Shown piece by piece: positions 45,844-54,044 of a stretch of 64,000 nucleotides of DNA (position 1 is its first letter; the number at the start of each line of letters is the position of its first letter). The notes beneath the pieces were generated by a model, which saw nothing but the letters and a program-made list of their open reading frames with translations, searched no databases and had not been told where the DNA came from. This DNA is from an uncultured Eudoraea sp. (GTDB lineage: Bacteria > Bacteroidota > Bacteroidia > Flavobacteriales > Flavobacteriaceae), in NCBI GenBank assembly GCA_947258405.1, contig CAMYIE010000004.1, positions 62,001 through 126,000 of the forward strand, in the 5' to 3' direction. The translations under genes were made by a program, and so were the position numbers.

Positions 45844-47355
45844 ATGAGTAAGATCAAAAAAGAAAATTCTATAACACGCCGGGATTTTGTTGGTAAAACA
45901 TTAACTGCATCGGCAGCTTTTACTATTGTGCCGTCTTTCGCAGTTAGCGGATTGGGGCATACAGCACCCAGTGATAAATTGAATATAGCCGGTATTGGTG
46001 TCGGAGGAATGGGTCTTGCTAACCTCAAAAATCTGACATCACAGAATATAGTTGGATTATGTGATGTTGACTGGAAATATGCAAAAGGTGCATTTGATCT
46101 GTTCCCGAACGCGAAAAAATATTGGGATTGGCGTAAAATGTTTGATGAAATGGGCAGTGAAATTGACGGAATTGTTGTTGCCACCGCCGATCATACACAC
46201 GCCATAATTTCGGCTCATGCTATGAACATGGGAAAACATGTATACCTGCAAAAGCCATTAACACATTCGGTATACGAATCCAGACTGCTTTCAAAACTTG
46301 CCGCCGCCAATAACGTAGCTACCCAGATGGGTAACCAGGGAGCTTCAGGTGCCGGGGTTGCAGAAACATGTGAAGTTCTATGGAGTGGTGCTATTGGTAA
46401 TGTAACCAGGGTTGAATCGTTTACAGATCGTCCTATTTGGCCGCAAGGGTTAAATACGCCTCTGAAAGGGGATTGGGTTCCTGAAACATTAGATTGGGAT
46501 TTATTTATTGGCCCGGCCAAAATGCGTCCTTTCAGTGAAGTATACCATCCATGGAATTGGAGAGGATGGTGGGACTATGGAACTGGTGCCTTAGGCGACA
46601 TGGCTTGTCATATCCTGCATCCAGTATTTGAAGGCCTTAAATTAGGACATCCTTCTAAAGTTCAGGCGAGTTCAACTTTGTTATTGAATGATTCTGCACC
46701 GGTTTCCCAGGCGGTGAAGATGACTTTTCCATCCAGAGGAAAGCAAGGTAAAATGAAATTACCTGAGGTAGATGTACATTGGTACGATGGTGGTGTAAAA
46801 CCAATGTTACCAGATAACTGGCCTGCAGGCAAGAACCCAAATAAAGATGGTGGTGGTACATACTTCTACGGTACTAAAGATATTCTCCATGTAGGTTGTT
46901 ATGGTGTTCAGCCAGAATTATTGTCCGGTAGAACAATTAGCGCGGCCAAGACTGAAAGAAGAGTTGAGGAAGAATTGCAGCTTGCCTGGAATGAAGGTGC
47001 CCATGAAATGGATTGGGTGCGAGCATGCAAAGAGAGCCCAGAAAACAGAAAGGCTTGTACTTCCGATTTTGCTCAGGCCGGCCCTTTTAACGAAATGGTT
47101 GTCATGGGCGTTCTTGCTGTTCGTTTACAGGCCTTGAACAAGACCTTGCACTGGGATGGTGAGAACATGAAGTTCACCAATATTGGTGCCAATGAGGAAA
47201 TCAGCACCGTAATCAGAGACGGATTTAAAATTCATGATGGTCACCCAACTTTCGACAAGGATTGGACAGAACCTATGAATGCTATAGCGTACTCTCAAGA
47301 GCTTATCAAACATACCTATAGAGATGGTTGGTCTTTACCGGATATGCCTAAGTAA
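45844..47355 (+). CDS. Tat-exported Gfo/Idh/MocA family oxidoreductase
   Basis: 503 residues. A twin-arginine signal (ITRRDFVGKTLTASAAF, Arg12-Arg13) indicates folded export with bound cofactor. Rossmann motif IAGIGVGGMG (about 49-58) binds NAD(P); the QKPL motif (KHVYLQKPLTH, the E-K-P of the family with Gln) follows. C-terminal domain as in bacteroidetal sugar oxidoreductases. Adjacent to a DUF1080 lipoprotein, it may act on 3-keto sugars or glycosides; the actual substrate is unknown. Confidence 0.88.
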   Translation: MSKIKKENSITRRDFVGKTLTASAAFTIVPSFAVSGLGHTAPSDKLNIAGIGVGGMGLANLKNLTSQNIVGLCDVDWKYAKGAFDLFPNAKKYWDWRKMFDEMGSEIDGIVVATADHTHAIISAHAMNMGKHVYLQKPLTHSVYESRLLSKLAAANNVATQMGNQGASGAGVAETCEVLWSGAIGNVTRVESFTDRPIWPQGLNTPLKGDWVPETLDWDLFIGPAKMRPFSEVYHPWNWRGWWDYGTGALGDMACHILHPVFEGLKLGHPSKVQASSTLLLNDSAPVSQAVKMTFPSRGKQGKMKLPEVDVHWYDGGVKPMLPDNWPAGKNPNKDGGGTYFYGTKDILHVGCYGVQPELLSGRTISAAKTERRVEEELQLAWNEGAHEMDWVRACKESPENRKACTSDFAQAGPFNEMVVMGVLAVRLQALNKTLHWDGENMKFTNIGANEEISTVIRDGFKIHDGHPTFDKDWTEPMNAIAYSQELIKHTYRDGWSLPDMPK

Positions 47356-47391
47356 TAGTTTTAAAATAGTTCAAATCAAATCAATTTAAAT

Positions 47392-48192
47392 ATGATGCAT
47401 AAAAAAGGTTTAATTGTAATATCAAGTCTTGTTATGCTTGCTGTTATATCAAGCTGTAAAACTAAGACCGATAAAAAAGAGGAAGCTGCTGCAGAAACAG
47501 AAGTAAAAATGGAAACAGAAGCTCCGATGAACTCACTTACCCAGGCCGAAAAAGAAGATGGATGGGTTATGCTTTTCGATGGTAAAACATCTGAAGGATG
47601 GAGAGGTTATAAAAAAGATCATTTTCCCGAGGGATGGCAAATTGTCGATGGCGCTATTCAATGTGTCGGAACGGGCCGTGGTGAAGCAGGAGGTAAAGAT
47701 GGTGGGGATATCATTTATGATAAAGAATTTCAGAATTTTAATCTTAGCCTGGAATGGAAAATTTCTGAAGGTGGCAACTCGGGTATCTTTTATCTTGGCC
47801 AGGAAGAGCTCGATTATATCTGGAAAACAGCCCCGGAAATGCAAGTTTTGGATAATGAGAAACACCCTGATGCCAAGCTTGGAAAAGATGGTAACCGCCA
47901 GTCTGGATCCTTATATGATCTAATTCCGGCAAAGCCACAAAATGCAAAGCCGGTGGGAGAGTGGAACAAAGTTGAACTCATTGTTTATAAAGGAACTGTA
48001 GTTCATAAAATGAATGGTGAGAACGTGGTTGAATACCATTTATGGACACCAGAATGGGAAGAAATGGTGGCAAATAGTAAGTTTCCTGAACTTAATCCTG
48101 AATGGGCTGATGTTGCCTCTAAAGGATACATCGGACTACAAGACCATGGTGATGATGTTTGGTTTAGAAACATAAAGATTAAGGAGCTTTAA
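47392..48192 (+). CDS. DUF1080 (3-keto-disaccharide hydrolase family) lipoprotein
   Basis: 266 residues. The signal ends with lipobox VISSC. One DUF1080 domain (about 56-266): WVMLFDGKTSEGWRGYKK, LSLEWKISEGGNSGIFY, EMQVLDNEKHPDAK, GYIGLQDHGDDVWFRNIKIKEL, a concanavalin-like sandwich. Family members have been linked to cleavage of 3-keto-glycosides. Its partner is the oxidoreductase 36 bp upstream; together they could oxidise and then cleave a glycoside in the periplasm or at the surface. Confidence 0.88.
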   Translation: MMHKKGLIVISSLVMLAVISSCKTKTDKKEEAAAETEVKMETEAPMNSLTQAEKEDGWVMLFDGKTSEGWRGYKKDHFPEGWQIVDGAIQCVGTGRGEAGGKDGGDIIYDKEFQNFNLSLEWKISEGGNSGIFYLGQEELDYIWKTAPEMQVLDNEKHPDAKLGKDGNRQSGSLYDLIPAKPQNAKPVGEWNKVELIVYKGTVVHKMNGENVVEYHLWTPEWEEMVANSKFPELNPEWADVASKGYIGLQDHGDDVWFRNIKIKEL

Positions 48193-48212
48193 AAAGGAGC
48201 TTTTACAAGTTT

Positions 48213-48255
48213 GAGACTGTTTGGTAAAGCAAAGTTTACCAGACAGTCTCTTTTT
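48213..48255 (+). terminator. Strong terminator after the DUF1080 gene
   Basis: GAGACTGT (48213-48220) with ACAGTCTC (48243-48250), continued inward by TGGTAAA/TTTACCA, followed by TTTTT. Long near-perfect hairpin between convergent genes. Confidence 0.85.
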
Positions 48256-48268
48256 AGCAAAAGGCTTT

Positions 48269-50914
48269 TCAAGCTGTCAATCCGAAGCGCTTGACAATCT
48301 GAGTGAGCAGGAGGGAAGAAAACCCAAAGAGCACTATCAGACCCCATTGCCTAAAAGTCAGATCTACCAACGATAGAACTTCAACTACCGGCGGAATCAG
48401 GTTGGCGATCAACACTATGACCGAACATAACAATATGGCTGCCCAAATCCATTTATTTTTTGTGACTTCATTGATAAAAAACGATGTTTTCCTGGATGTC
48501 ATATTGAATATATTGAGCAACTGGGCGAGTACCAGGGTGTAGAATGCCATATTGTTGATTTCTTCTGGTCTTAGCTGTAGTCTGATATGCGAATAAAGTG
48601 TAATGCCCAGAACGGCCAAGGTGATGCTTAAACCGCAAATAACTGTAGTGATCCAAAGTTTACGGGTCATAATGGGTTCCTGCGGATCTCTGGGTGGCCG
48701 ATTCATCAGATCTTCTTCGCCTTTACCCAAACCGAGGGCCAAAGCTGGGAATACATCGGTGATCAAATTAAGGAACAGGATCTGCAAGGGTAGCAATGGT
48801 GCCGGCAGGACCAAAATGGCTGCCACTCCAACTGATATTATCTCTGCCAGATTACAGGAAAGCAAGTAGACCACAAATTGTCTTATATGCTGGAAAATAA
48901 GCCTGCCCTGATGTATGGCAAGCTCCATAGCAGTGAACTTGTCGTTCTTAAGGATAATGTCGGCTGCTTCTCTGGCCACTTCTGTACCACGTAAACCCAT
49001 GGCGATTCCTATATCAGCTTTTCTCAACGCTGGCACATCATTCACACCATCGCCAATCATACCTATGGTATTGCCTTGCTGCTGAAATAATGTGATCAGA
49101 TTTAGTTTTTGCCTAGGGGTAACCCTCGCAAATACTTTGGCATTCAGAATCCTTTCTTTTTCCTGTTCCCCTTCATCGATCTGCGAAAGTTCACTGCTAT
49201 GCACTAGTTTCTTTTCCGATTCGTTTGGCTCCATCAATCCGATCTCATTTGCGATTTTTGTGGCAGTACCAGGATGATCTCCGGTTATCATTATTACTTT
49301 TATACCTGCATTTTTATAAACAGTAATGGTGTCCTTAACATCAGCCCTGGGAGGATCTAAAAATCCTATGACCCCTAAGAAGGTCATTCCTCTTAACATT
49401 GATTCAAAATCCGGAGGTTCGTTGATGGTTTTGAACGCCATCGCGAGGGTTCTGAACCCCTGTGAGGCCAATTTATCGACGCTTTGATACCAATCTTTAT
49501 GATTTTTAAACTGCGCCTGAAGTCCATTCTTTACAATGAAGTCACTAAAGTTAACCACCACCTCAAATGCACCTTTTACATATACAGTATACTTATCGGA
49601 TCTATCTTTTAACACCACTGCCATATACTTCCGCTCCGTGTCGAATGGCTGAATCATTACAACCGTTTCTTCATTTCTTATCAATTCGGGATCAAACCTG
49701 AAAATCTCGGCGAATTCCAGCAGGGCAATATCAATGCTTTCACCAAATCTTTCATCCGCTCTTGCGGGACTTTCATTGCAAAGGATACCGGCATAAATGA
49801 TTCTCTCCAGTTCCTTTCGTCTTGAAATAAGCATTCTTAAAGTCTCAAAGTCTTCACTTACCCTAAAACTTTGATCACCGTTAAAGACTAAAGTGTGGAC
49901 TTTTAATTTGTCTTCTGTGAGCGTACCTGTTTTGTCCGTTGCGATGATGTTAGTGGCACCAAGGGTATGCACAGCCTCCAGTTCTTTGATAATCACCTGT
50001 TTACGAGAAAGCAGCAACATTCCTCTTGCTAATGCAATGGTGGCAACAATGGGGAGTCCCTCCGGAATGGCAGCAACAGCAAGAGCTACGCCGGTCTGAA
50101 TCATAAAAACCAATTCCATGCCGCTTATAATTCCCGATATGACTACCAAAACTGCCAACAGGAGGGTAAGTCCAATAAGCCACTTGCTCAGCTTGTTTAG
50201 CTTTCGCTCTAAAGGTGTTTGTCCTTTTTTTGCTTCCTGGCTTAATACCTGTATTTGTCCAAGTTCTGTTTCTATACCAGTGGCAATAACAATGGCGGTG
50301 GCCGAGCCCGAGACCACATAGGTCCCTTTATACACCATGTTGACTCTTTCGTGCAGCGGTGTTTCTGACGGTAGGGCATGGGATTTTTTCTCAATATCAA
50401 GGCTTTCCCCGGTCAATACAGCCTCTTTAACTTTTAGGCTTTCAACTTCAATAAGACGTGCATCGGCCGCTATGATGTCTCCGGCATGAAGCGATAGTAT
50501 ATCACCAGGTACCAGATCCCGCGCTTGAACCATCTGGGTATGGCCGTTTCTTTTTACACGCGCCAAGACCCTACCCATTTTGCGCAGTTTTTCCAGGGCA
50601 CGTACCGCCTGTAATTCCATGGTATAACCAATGGCTACGGTGATGAGAATGACAACCAGAATAGCAATTCCTTCAGGCCAGTCTCCCAGGATTAAAGACA
50701 GCAATAAGGCTACAAACAGAATATAAATGATGGGATCGGCGAATTGGTCTGCCAGAATACTTCTTTTTTTCTTGGCTCCTTTTTCAGGGATCTGATTCTT
50801 ACCGAATTTTACAGTTCTTTTCCGGACCTCGCTATTCTCCAATCCCTGATGCATGTCACTTTCCAATGACCTTAGGAGTTCAGAAATGTCTCTGGAAAAT
50901 GCGTTTTTGAACAT
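48269..50914 (-). CDS. P-type Ca2+-transporting ATPase (type II)
   Basis: 881 residues, full length. Phosphorylation motif DKTGTLTEDK, hinge TGDHPGTA and MIGDGVNDVPALRKADIGIAMG. Ion-site residues fit a Ca2+ pump: PEGLP in helix M4, N-L-A-E in M5 (Asn and Glu of site I) and NLITD in M6. N-terminal cation-ATPase domain LLRSLESDMHQGLENSEV. Exports Ca2+ (possibly Mn2+) from the cytoplasm. A Ca2+/cation antiporter gene lies divergently 518 bp away. Confidence 0.9.
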   Translation of the reverse strand: MFKNAFSRDISELLRSLESDMHQGLENSEVRKRTVKFGKNQIPEKGAKKKRSILADQFADPIIYILFVALLLSLILGDWPEGIAILVVILITVAIGYTMELQAVRALEKLRKMGRVLARVKRNGHTQMVQARDLVPGDILSLHAGDIIAADARLIEVESLKVKEAVLTGESLDIEKKSHALPSETPLHERVNMVYKGTYVVSGSATAIVIATGIETELGQIQVLSQEAKKGQTPLERKLNKLSKWLIGLTLLLAVLVVISGIISGMELVFMIQTGVALAVAAIPEGLPIVATIALARGMLLLSRKQVIIKELEAVHTLGATNIIATDKTGTLTEDKLKVHTLVFNGDQSFRVSEDFETLRMLISRRKELERIIYAGILCNESPARADERFGESIDIALLEFAEIFRFDPELIRNEETVVMIQPFDTERKYMAVVLKDRSDKYTVYVKGAFEVVVNFSDFIVKNGLQAQFKNHKDWYQSVDKLASQGFRTLAMAFKTINEPPDFESMLRGMTFLGVIGFLDPPRADVKDTITVYKNAGIKVIMITGDHPGTATKIANEIGLMEPNESEKKLVHSSELSQIDEGEQEKERILNAKVFARVTPRQKLNLITLFQQQGNTIGMIGDGVNDVPALRKADIGIAMGLRGTEVAREAADIILKNDKFTAMELAIHQGRLIFQHIRQFVVYLLSCNLAEIISVGVAAILVLPAPLLPLQILFLNLITDVFPALALGLGKGEEDLMNRPPRDPQEPIMTRKLWITTVICGLSITLAVLGITLYSHIRLQLRPEEINNMAFYTLVLAQLLNIFNMTSRKTSFFINEVTKNKWIWAAILLCSVIVLIANLIPPVVEVLSLVDLTFRQWGLIVLFGFSSLLLTQIVKRFGLTA

Positions 50915-51432
50915 GTCTCCGCGATTACAGTGTATTCATAAGTAAAGCCCCCCTTCCATGGTCATAGAATACATTGAGGATGGAGGGCAAACTCTTTACA
51001 CGAAACAATCTTAAGCGATCTCTACCTGTTTGGTATATAGCTCCTTTGTTTCTTCTTTCTTTGCCAATTTTTGGTATTAACTATTAGGACGTCAATGTAG
51101 AATTATCTTTCTTCCTGAGAAATGATCTTGATCATCAGCAAAACCATAATGTGGCCCCAGTGATTTACTATTATCCTGATATTTCTATACACCTATACTT
51201 ACACCGGTCCTCTATTCACTGTAATATGGCACAAGGCGTTATAACATGTAAATTTAGCAGCAGATACTTTTAAGAATGATATGGGTCATTGTTGTCCATG
51301 GTAATGAAGTCTAATTTTGACTATCTTATATGGGCTTAGGCAGTGAAGGCCGGGGATCATTAATATTCCACTATATGATGAAAATAAACTATTAGGCTCA
51401 TAAAGAATACATGAGTTGGAGGTCAACGAATA
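50915..51432. other. 518-bp intergenic region between Ca2+-ATPase and antiporter genes
   Basis: Contains the 5' ends of two divergent transport genes. No intact gene. On the minus strand there is a short coding-like relic (51011-51105). No exact TAnnTTTG promoter is seen; the remaining sequence is A/T-rich without clear structure. Confidence 0.5.
51011..51105 (-). pseudogene. Possible relic of an Hsp20 (small heat shock protein) C terminus
   Basis: Read on the minus strand, one frame gives KLAKKEETKELYTKQVEIA and then a stop, which resembles the end of Hsp20 proteins (L-P-K-K-E-E-x-K ... I-E-I). Just before, another frame gives DVLIVN, which would be the preceding G-V-L-x-V strand after a frameshift. 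Nothing upstream can be read as the rest of the domain. Tentative. Confidence 0.33.
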
Positions 51433-52383
51433 ATGAGCGATTTTACATTTCTTGTCATAGGTGTTTTTGGTTTGTGGCTGGGCACTGATATCACAGTGAA
51501 GTACGCCAAAAAAATTGCTCGTCATCTAAGAATTTCAGAGTTATTTATAGGGCTGACCATCTTAGCCTTTGGGACGGATTTGCCCGAATTGGTGGTTGCT
51601 ATAGAAGGTGCCTTTTATAATTTAGGCGGAACGGACGTATCAGGAGTTGTCACCGGGAACGCTATAGGAAGTTCGATATGCCAGATTAGTATAGTGGTTG
51701 GAGTCGTCTCCATGTTTTATTTCGTAACCATCGGCAAAGTTCAGGCACGTCAGATGGCAATAGAGCTCATAGGCTCTGTAATTCTATTGGCCCTGATTTC
51801 TTTTGACAAGATCATAACCTGGAATGACGGGGCTCTTCTCCTGATGGCTTTCCTGATGTATATCTATACTCTATTTCAGAGGGAAAGAAAGGTCCGCAAG
51901 AAAAAAATTCCCGAAGAACAAAATCTACAACAGGATATCTGGTTCCACGTCTTATTTTTTATCGGGGGTCTCATCGTTGTCATAATGAGTTCTCATGTGG
52001 CCATCGAAGCCGCTTTAATGATGGCAGAATTTTGGAGTGTTGGACAATCATTCATCGGAGCTGTTATTATTGGACTGGGTTCCAGTCTGCCCGAGCTCGC
52101 CATCTCCCTTAATGCAGTTTCAAAAGGTCAAACAAGCTTGTCTGTAGGGAATATTGTCGGGAGCAATATATTTGACCTTTTAGTACCATTGGGAATGGGT
52201 TCCCTGATCTCTGAGATAAAGGTGGATGATTATATTCTGTTTTTCGATTTACCTGTTTTGTTCATATTCAGCATTGTATTCATCTGGTTCCTACGAAGAA
52301 CTAAAGGAATTCAGCGGCGAGAAGGAATAATACTTGCTATCTTGTACGTGATGTATGCTATTGGTAAAAACTTCCTGAACTAA
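51433..52383 (+). CDS. Ca2+/cation antiporter (CaCA family)
   Basis: 316 residues, about ten membrane helices in two inverted halves. Alpha-repeat motifs: [13 protein letters not shown] with [10 protein letters not shown] in the first half, and [12 protein letters not shown] with [12 protein letters not shown] in the second. Exchanges Ca2+ (or another cation) for Na+ or H+. The divergent Ca2+-ATPase suggests a local calcium-export theme. Confidence 0.9.
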   Translation: MSDFTFLVIGVFGLWLGTDITVKYAKKIARHLRISELFIGLTILAFGTDLPELVVAIEGAFYNLGGTDVSGVVTGNAIGSSICQISIVVGVVSMFYFVTIGKVQARQMAIELIGSVILLALISFDKIITWNDGALLLMAFLMYIYTLFQRERKVRKKKIPEEQNLQQDIWFHVLFFIGGLIVVIMSSHVAIEAALMMAEFWSVGQSFIGAVIIGLGSSLPELAISLNAVSKGQTSLSVGNIVGSNIFDLLVPLGMGSLISEIKVDDYILFFDLPVLFIFSIVFIWFLRRTKGIQRREGIILAILYVMYAIGKNFLN

Positions 52384-52432
52384 TCAGAAATAAAGGGCCT
52401 TTTTACCCCTATGCATGCTAATTAAATCTTAC

Positions 52433-52483
52433 GTCATGGGATAACAGTACTGTTCAATGAAGCTGTAATTAATGTCCCATGAC
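52433..52483. repeat. Nested inverted repeats upstream of the flavodoxin-like gene
   Basis: GTCATGGGA (52433-52441) and TCCCATGAC (52475-52483) are perfect inverted repeats 33 bp apart; between them is the perfect 12-bp palindrome AACAGTACTGTT (52443-52454). They end 38 bp before the gene at 52522. Could be an operator or an RNA structure. Confidence 0.6.
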
Positions 52484-52521
52484 TGCGACCTATTGTTTAT
52501 CAACAACTAAATACATTTAAT

Positions 52522-53280
52522 ATGTCCGAACAACTCCAGAAAATGACCGAAAAACATTGCGCCAACCCTCCTGCAAAGTACGATGACCTCAGCGTATTGT
52601 TCCTGAATTGTACCCTGAACAGGACCCCAGTGTTATCTCACACCGAAGGATTGATACAGGTGGCCCAACGGATATTCGAAGCCAATGGCGTTAGCACCAA
52701 GACCATAAGGCCTGTGGATTATGTTGTTCCGGCCGGACTGGGACTTGATATGTCCGAAACTCCCGAATGGGATCGGGACGACTGGCCATTGATCCAAAAA
52801 GAGATCGATGCCGCAGACATACTTGTCGTTTGCACCTCTGTATGGCTGGGGGAGAAATCATCGGTATGTAACAGGACATTGGAAAGAATGTATGGATATA
52901 CCCATCAGTTTAATGAAAAAGGACAGTACAGGGATTATGGCAAAGTAGGGGCCACCCTGATTACTGGTAACGAAGATGGGGTTAAACATTGCGCGATGAA
53001 TATCCTCTTTTCGCTCTCGCACATAGGTTATACTGTTCCGCCACAAGCCGACGCGGGTTGGATGGGGGAGGCCGGTCCCGGCCCCTCATATAGGGATGAA
53101 GGTTCAGGTGGACCAGAAAATGATTTTACCAACAGGAATACTACCTTCCTGGTATGGAATTGTCTTCACCTCGCCAGGATGTTAAAAGACCAGGGAGGTA
53201 TCCCGGCCTATGGAAATCAACCCGATGAATGGGCAGCCGGCTGCCAGGCAGGTTTCAACAGTCCGGAGCATAAAAGATAA
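52522..53280 (+). CDS. Flavodoxin-like NAD(P)H-dependent oxidoreductase family protein
   Basis: 252 residues, no signal peptide. A flavodoxin fold is suggested by LSVLFLNCTLNRTP near the start (FMN phosphate loop of the NADPH-dependent FMN reductase family), ADILVVCTSVWLGEKSSVCNRTLERM in the middle, and GKVGATLITGNEDGVKHCAMNILFSLSHIGYTVPP. Electron acceptor unknown. Ends 8 bp before a convergent gene. Confidence 0.82.
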   Translation: MSEQLQKMTEKHCANPPAKYDDLSVLFLNCTLNRTPVLSHTEGLIQVAQRIFEANGVSTKTIRPVDYVVPAGLGLDMSETPEWDRDDWPLIQKEIDAADILVVCTSVWLGEKSSVCNRTLERMYGYTHQFNEKGQYRDYGKVGATLITGNEDGVKHCAMNILFSLSHIGYTVPPQADAGWMGEAGPGPSYRDEGSGGPENDFTNRNTTFLVWNCLHLARMLKDQGGIPAYGNQPDEWAAGCQAGFNSPEHKR

Positions 53281-53288
53281 AAATTCAG

Positions 53289-54044
53289 TTACTGAGCATA
53301 GGTGGTAATCCCCTCCTGGAAAAAAAGGAGGGCCTCTTCTTTGGAAATGTCTCCTGCCGCAAGCACAGCGCCCTGGAAATCTCCACGTGCCCATTCCCCA
53401 TTGGCAAGCGACTCAAAAGAAATGGTGTCAATCGGTTTATTTCCTTTATAGCCGCTGAGGTAAAAATAGTAGTCATCCACCATAGAATCCGGAATGGCTA
53501 ATCCCATGCCTATAGAAATCTCACTGTTGTTAGGAAGCTGGGCATAAGCTCCGGTATCGAAATGATGGGGCCAGATCCGGATCTCTGAAATCATGGAATG
53601 CTGTTGTAAAACTTCGCTTAGTACCCGCTGTGCCAAACTTCTCATACTTATATCCTTTTCCAGGGATTCCGCTGAGGCTTCCAATAGGAAATTTTCGGGA
53701 AGTTCATAGGGCAGTGAGTAATGGAATTCGTAACGGTACTGATCTGATAGTTCTAAAGGCTTTAATACAGAATAGATCCAGCTGAGAACTTCATGATGTT
53801 TATGTTTATTGAGCGAAAAATCTAGAGTGGATGAAGAGCTTATCCAGCGCAAAGAAAAATCTTGTAAACTCAGCGCAAAGTGATCGCCATCATCATTCAG
53901 AGCCCTGGTGGTCATATACTGCTGCTCCACCGAAAAACCCAGGTTAGAATGACTATCATCTTTCTTACTGTCGAGCAACGAGATCGCTGCCGCAGCAAGA
54001 TACTGCGCTGCAATATGGATAGGCTCAACACCAGATGCCTTCAT
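53289..54044 (-). CDS. Unknown protein encoded directly after cphA
   Basis: 251 residues, soluble, no signal peptide. Recognisable piece: IRIWPHHFDTG (about residues 157-167), followed by GMGLAIPDSMVDDYYFYLSGY and NGEWARGDFQGAVL; the WPHHFD block recalls DUF5996-type proteins, from memory and unconfirmed. Its ATG overlaps the cphA stop by 4 bp (ATGA), so it is translated with cyanophycin synthetase, and a role in polymer synthesis, granule handling or its control is a reasonable guess but not shown. Confidence 0.75.
   Translation of the reverse strand: MKASGVEPIHIAAQYLAAAAISLLDSKKDDSHSNLGFSVEQQYMTTRALNDDGDHFALSLQDFSLRWISSSSTLDFSLNKHKHHEVLSWIYSVLKPLELSDQYRYEFHYSLPYELPENFLLEASAESLEKDISMRSLAQRVLSEVLQQHSMISEIRIWPHHFDTGAYAQLPNNSEISIGMGLAIPDSMVDDYYFYLSGYKGNKPIDTISFESLANGEWARGDFQGAVLAAGDISKEEALLFFQEGITTYAQ

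Noticed and set aside
51286-51525. Minus-strand frame at the antiporter start
   Set aside because: Overlaps the antiporter N terminus and promoter region; no similarity or signal.
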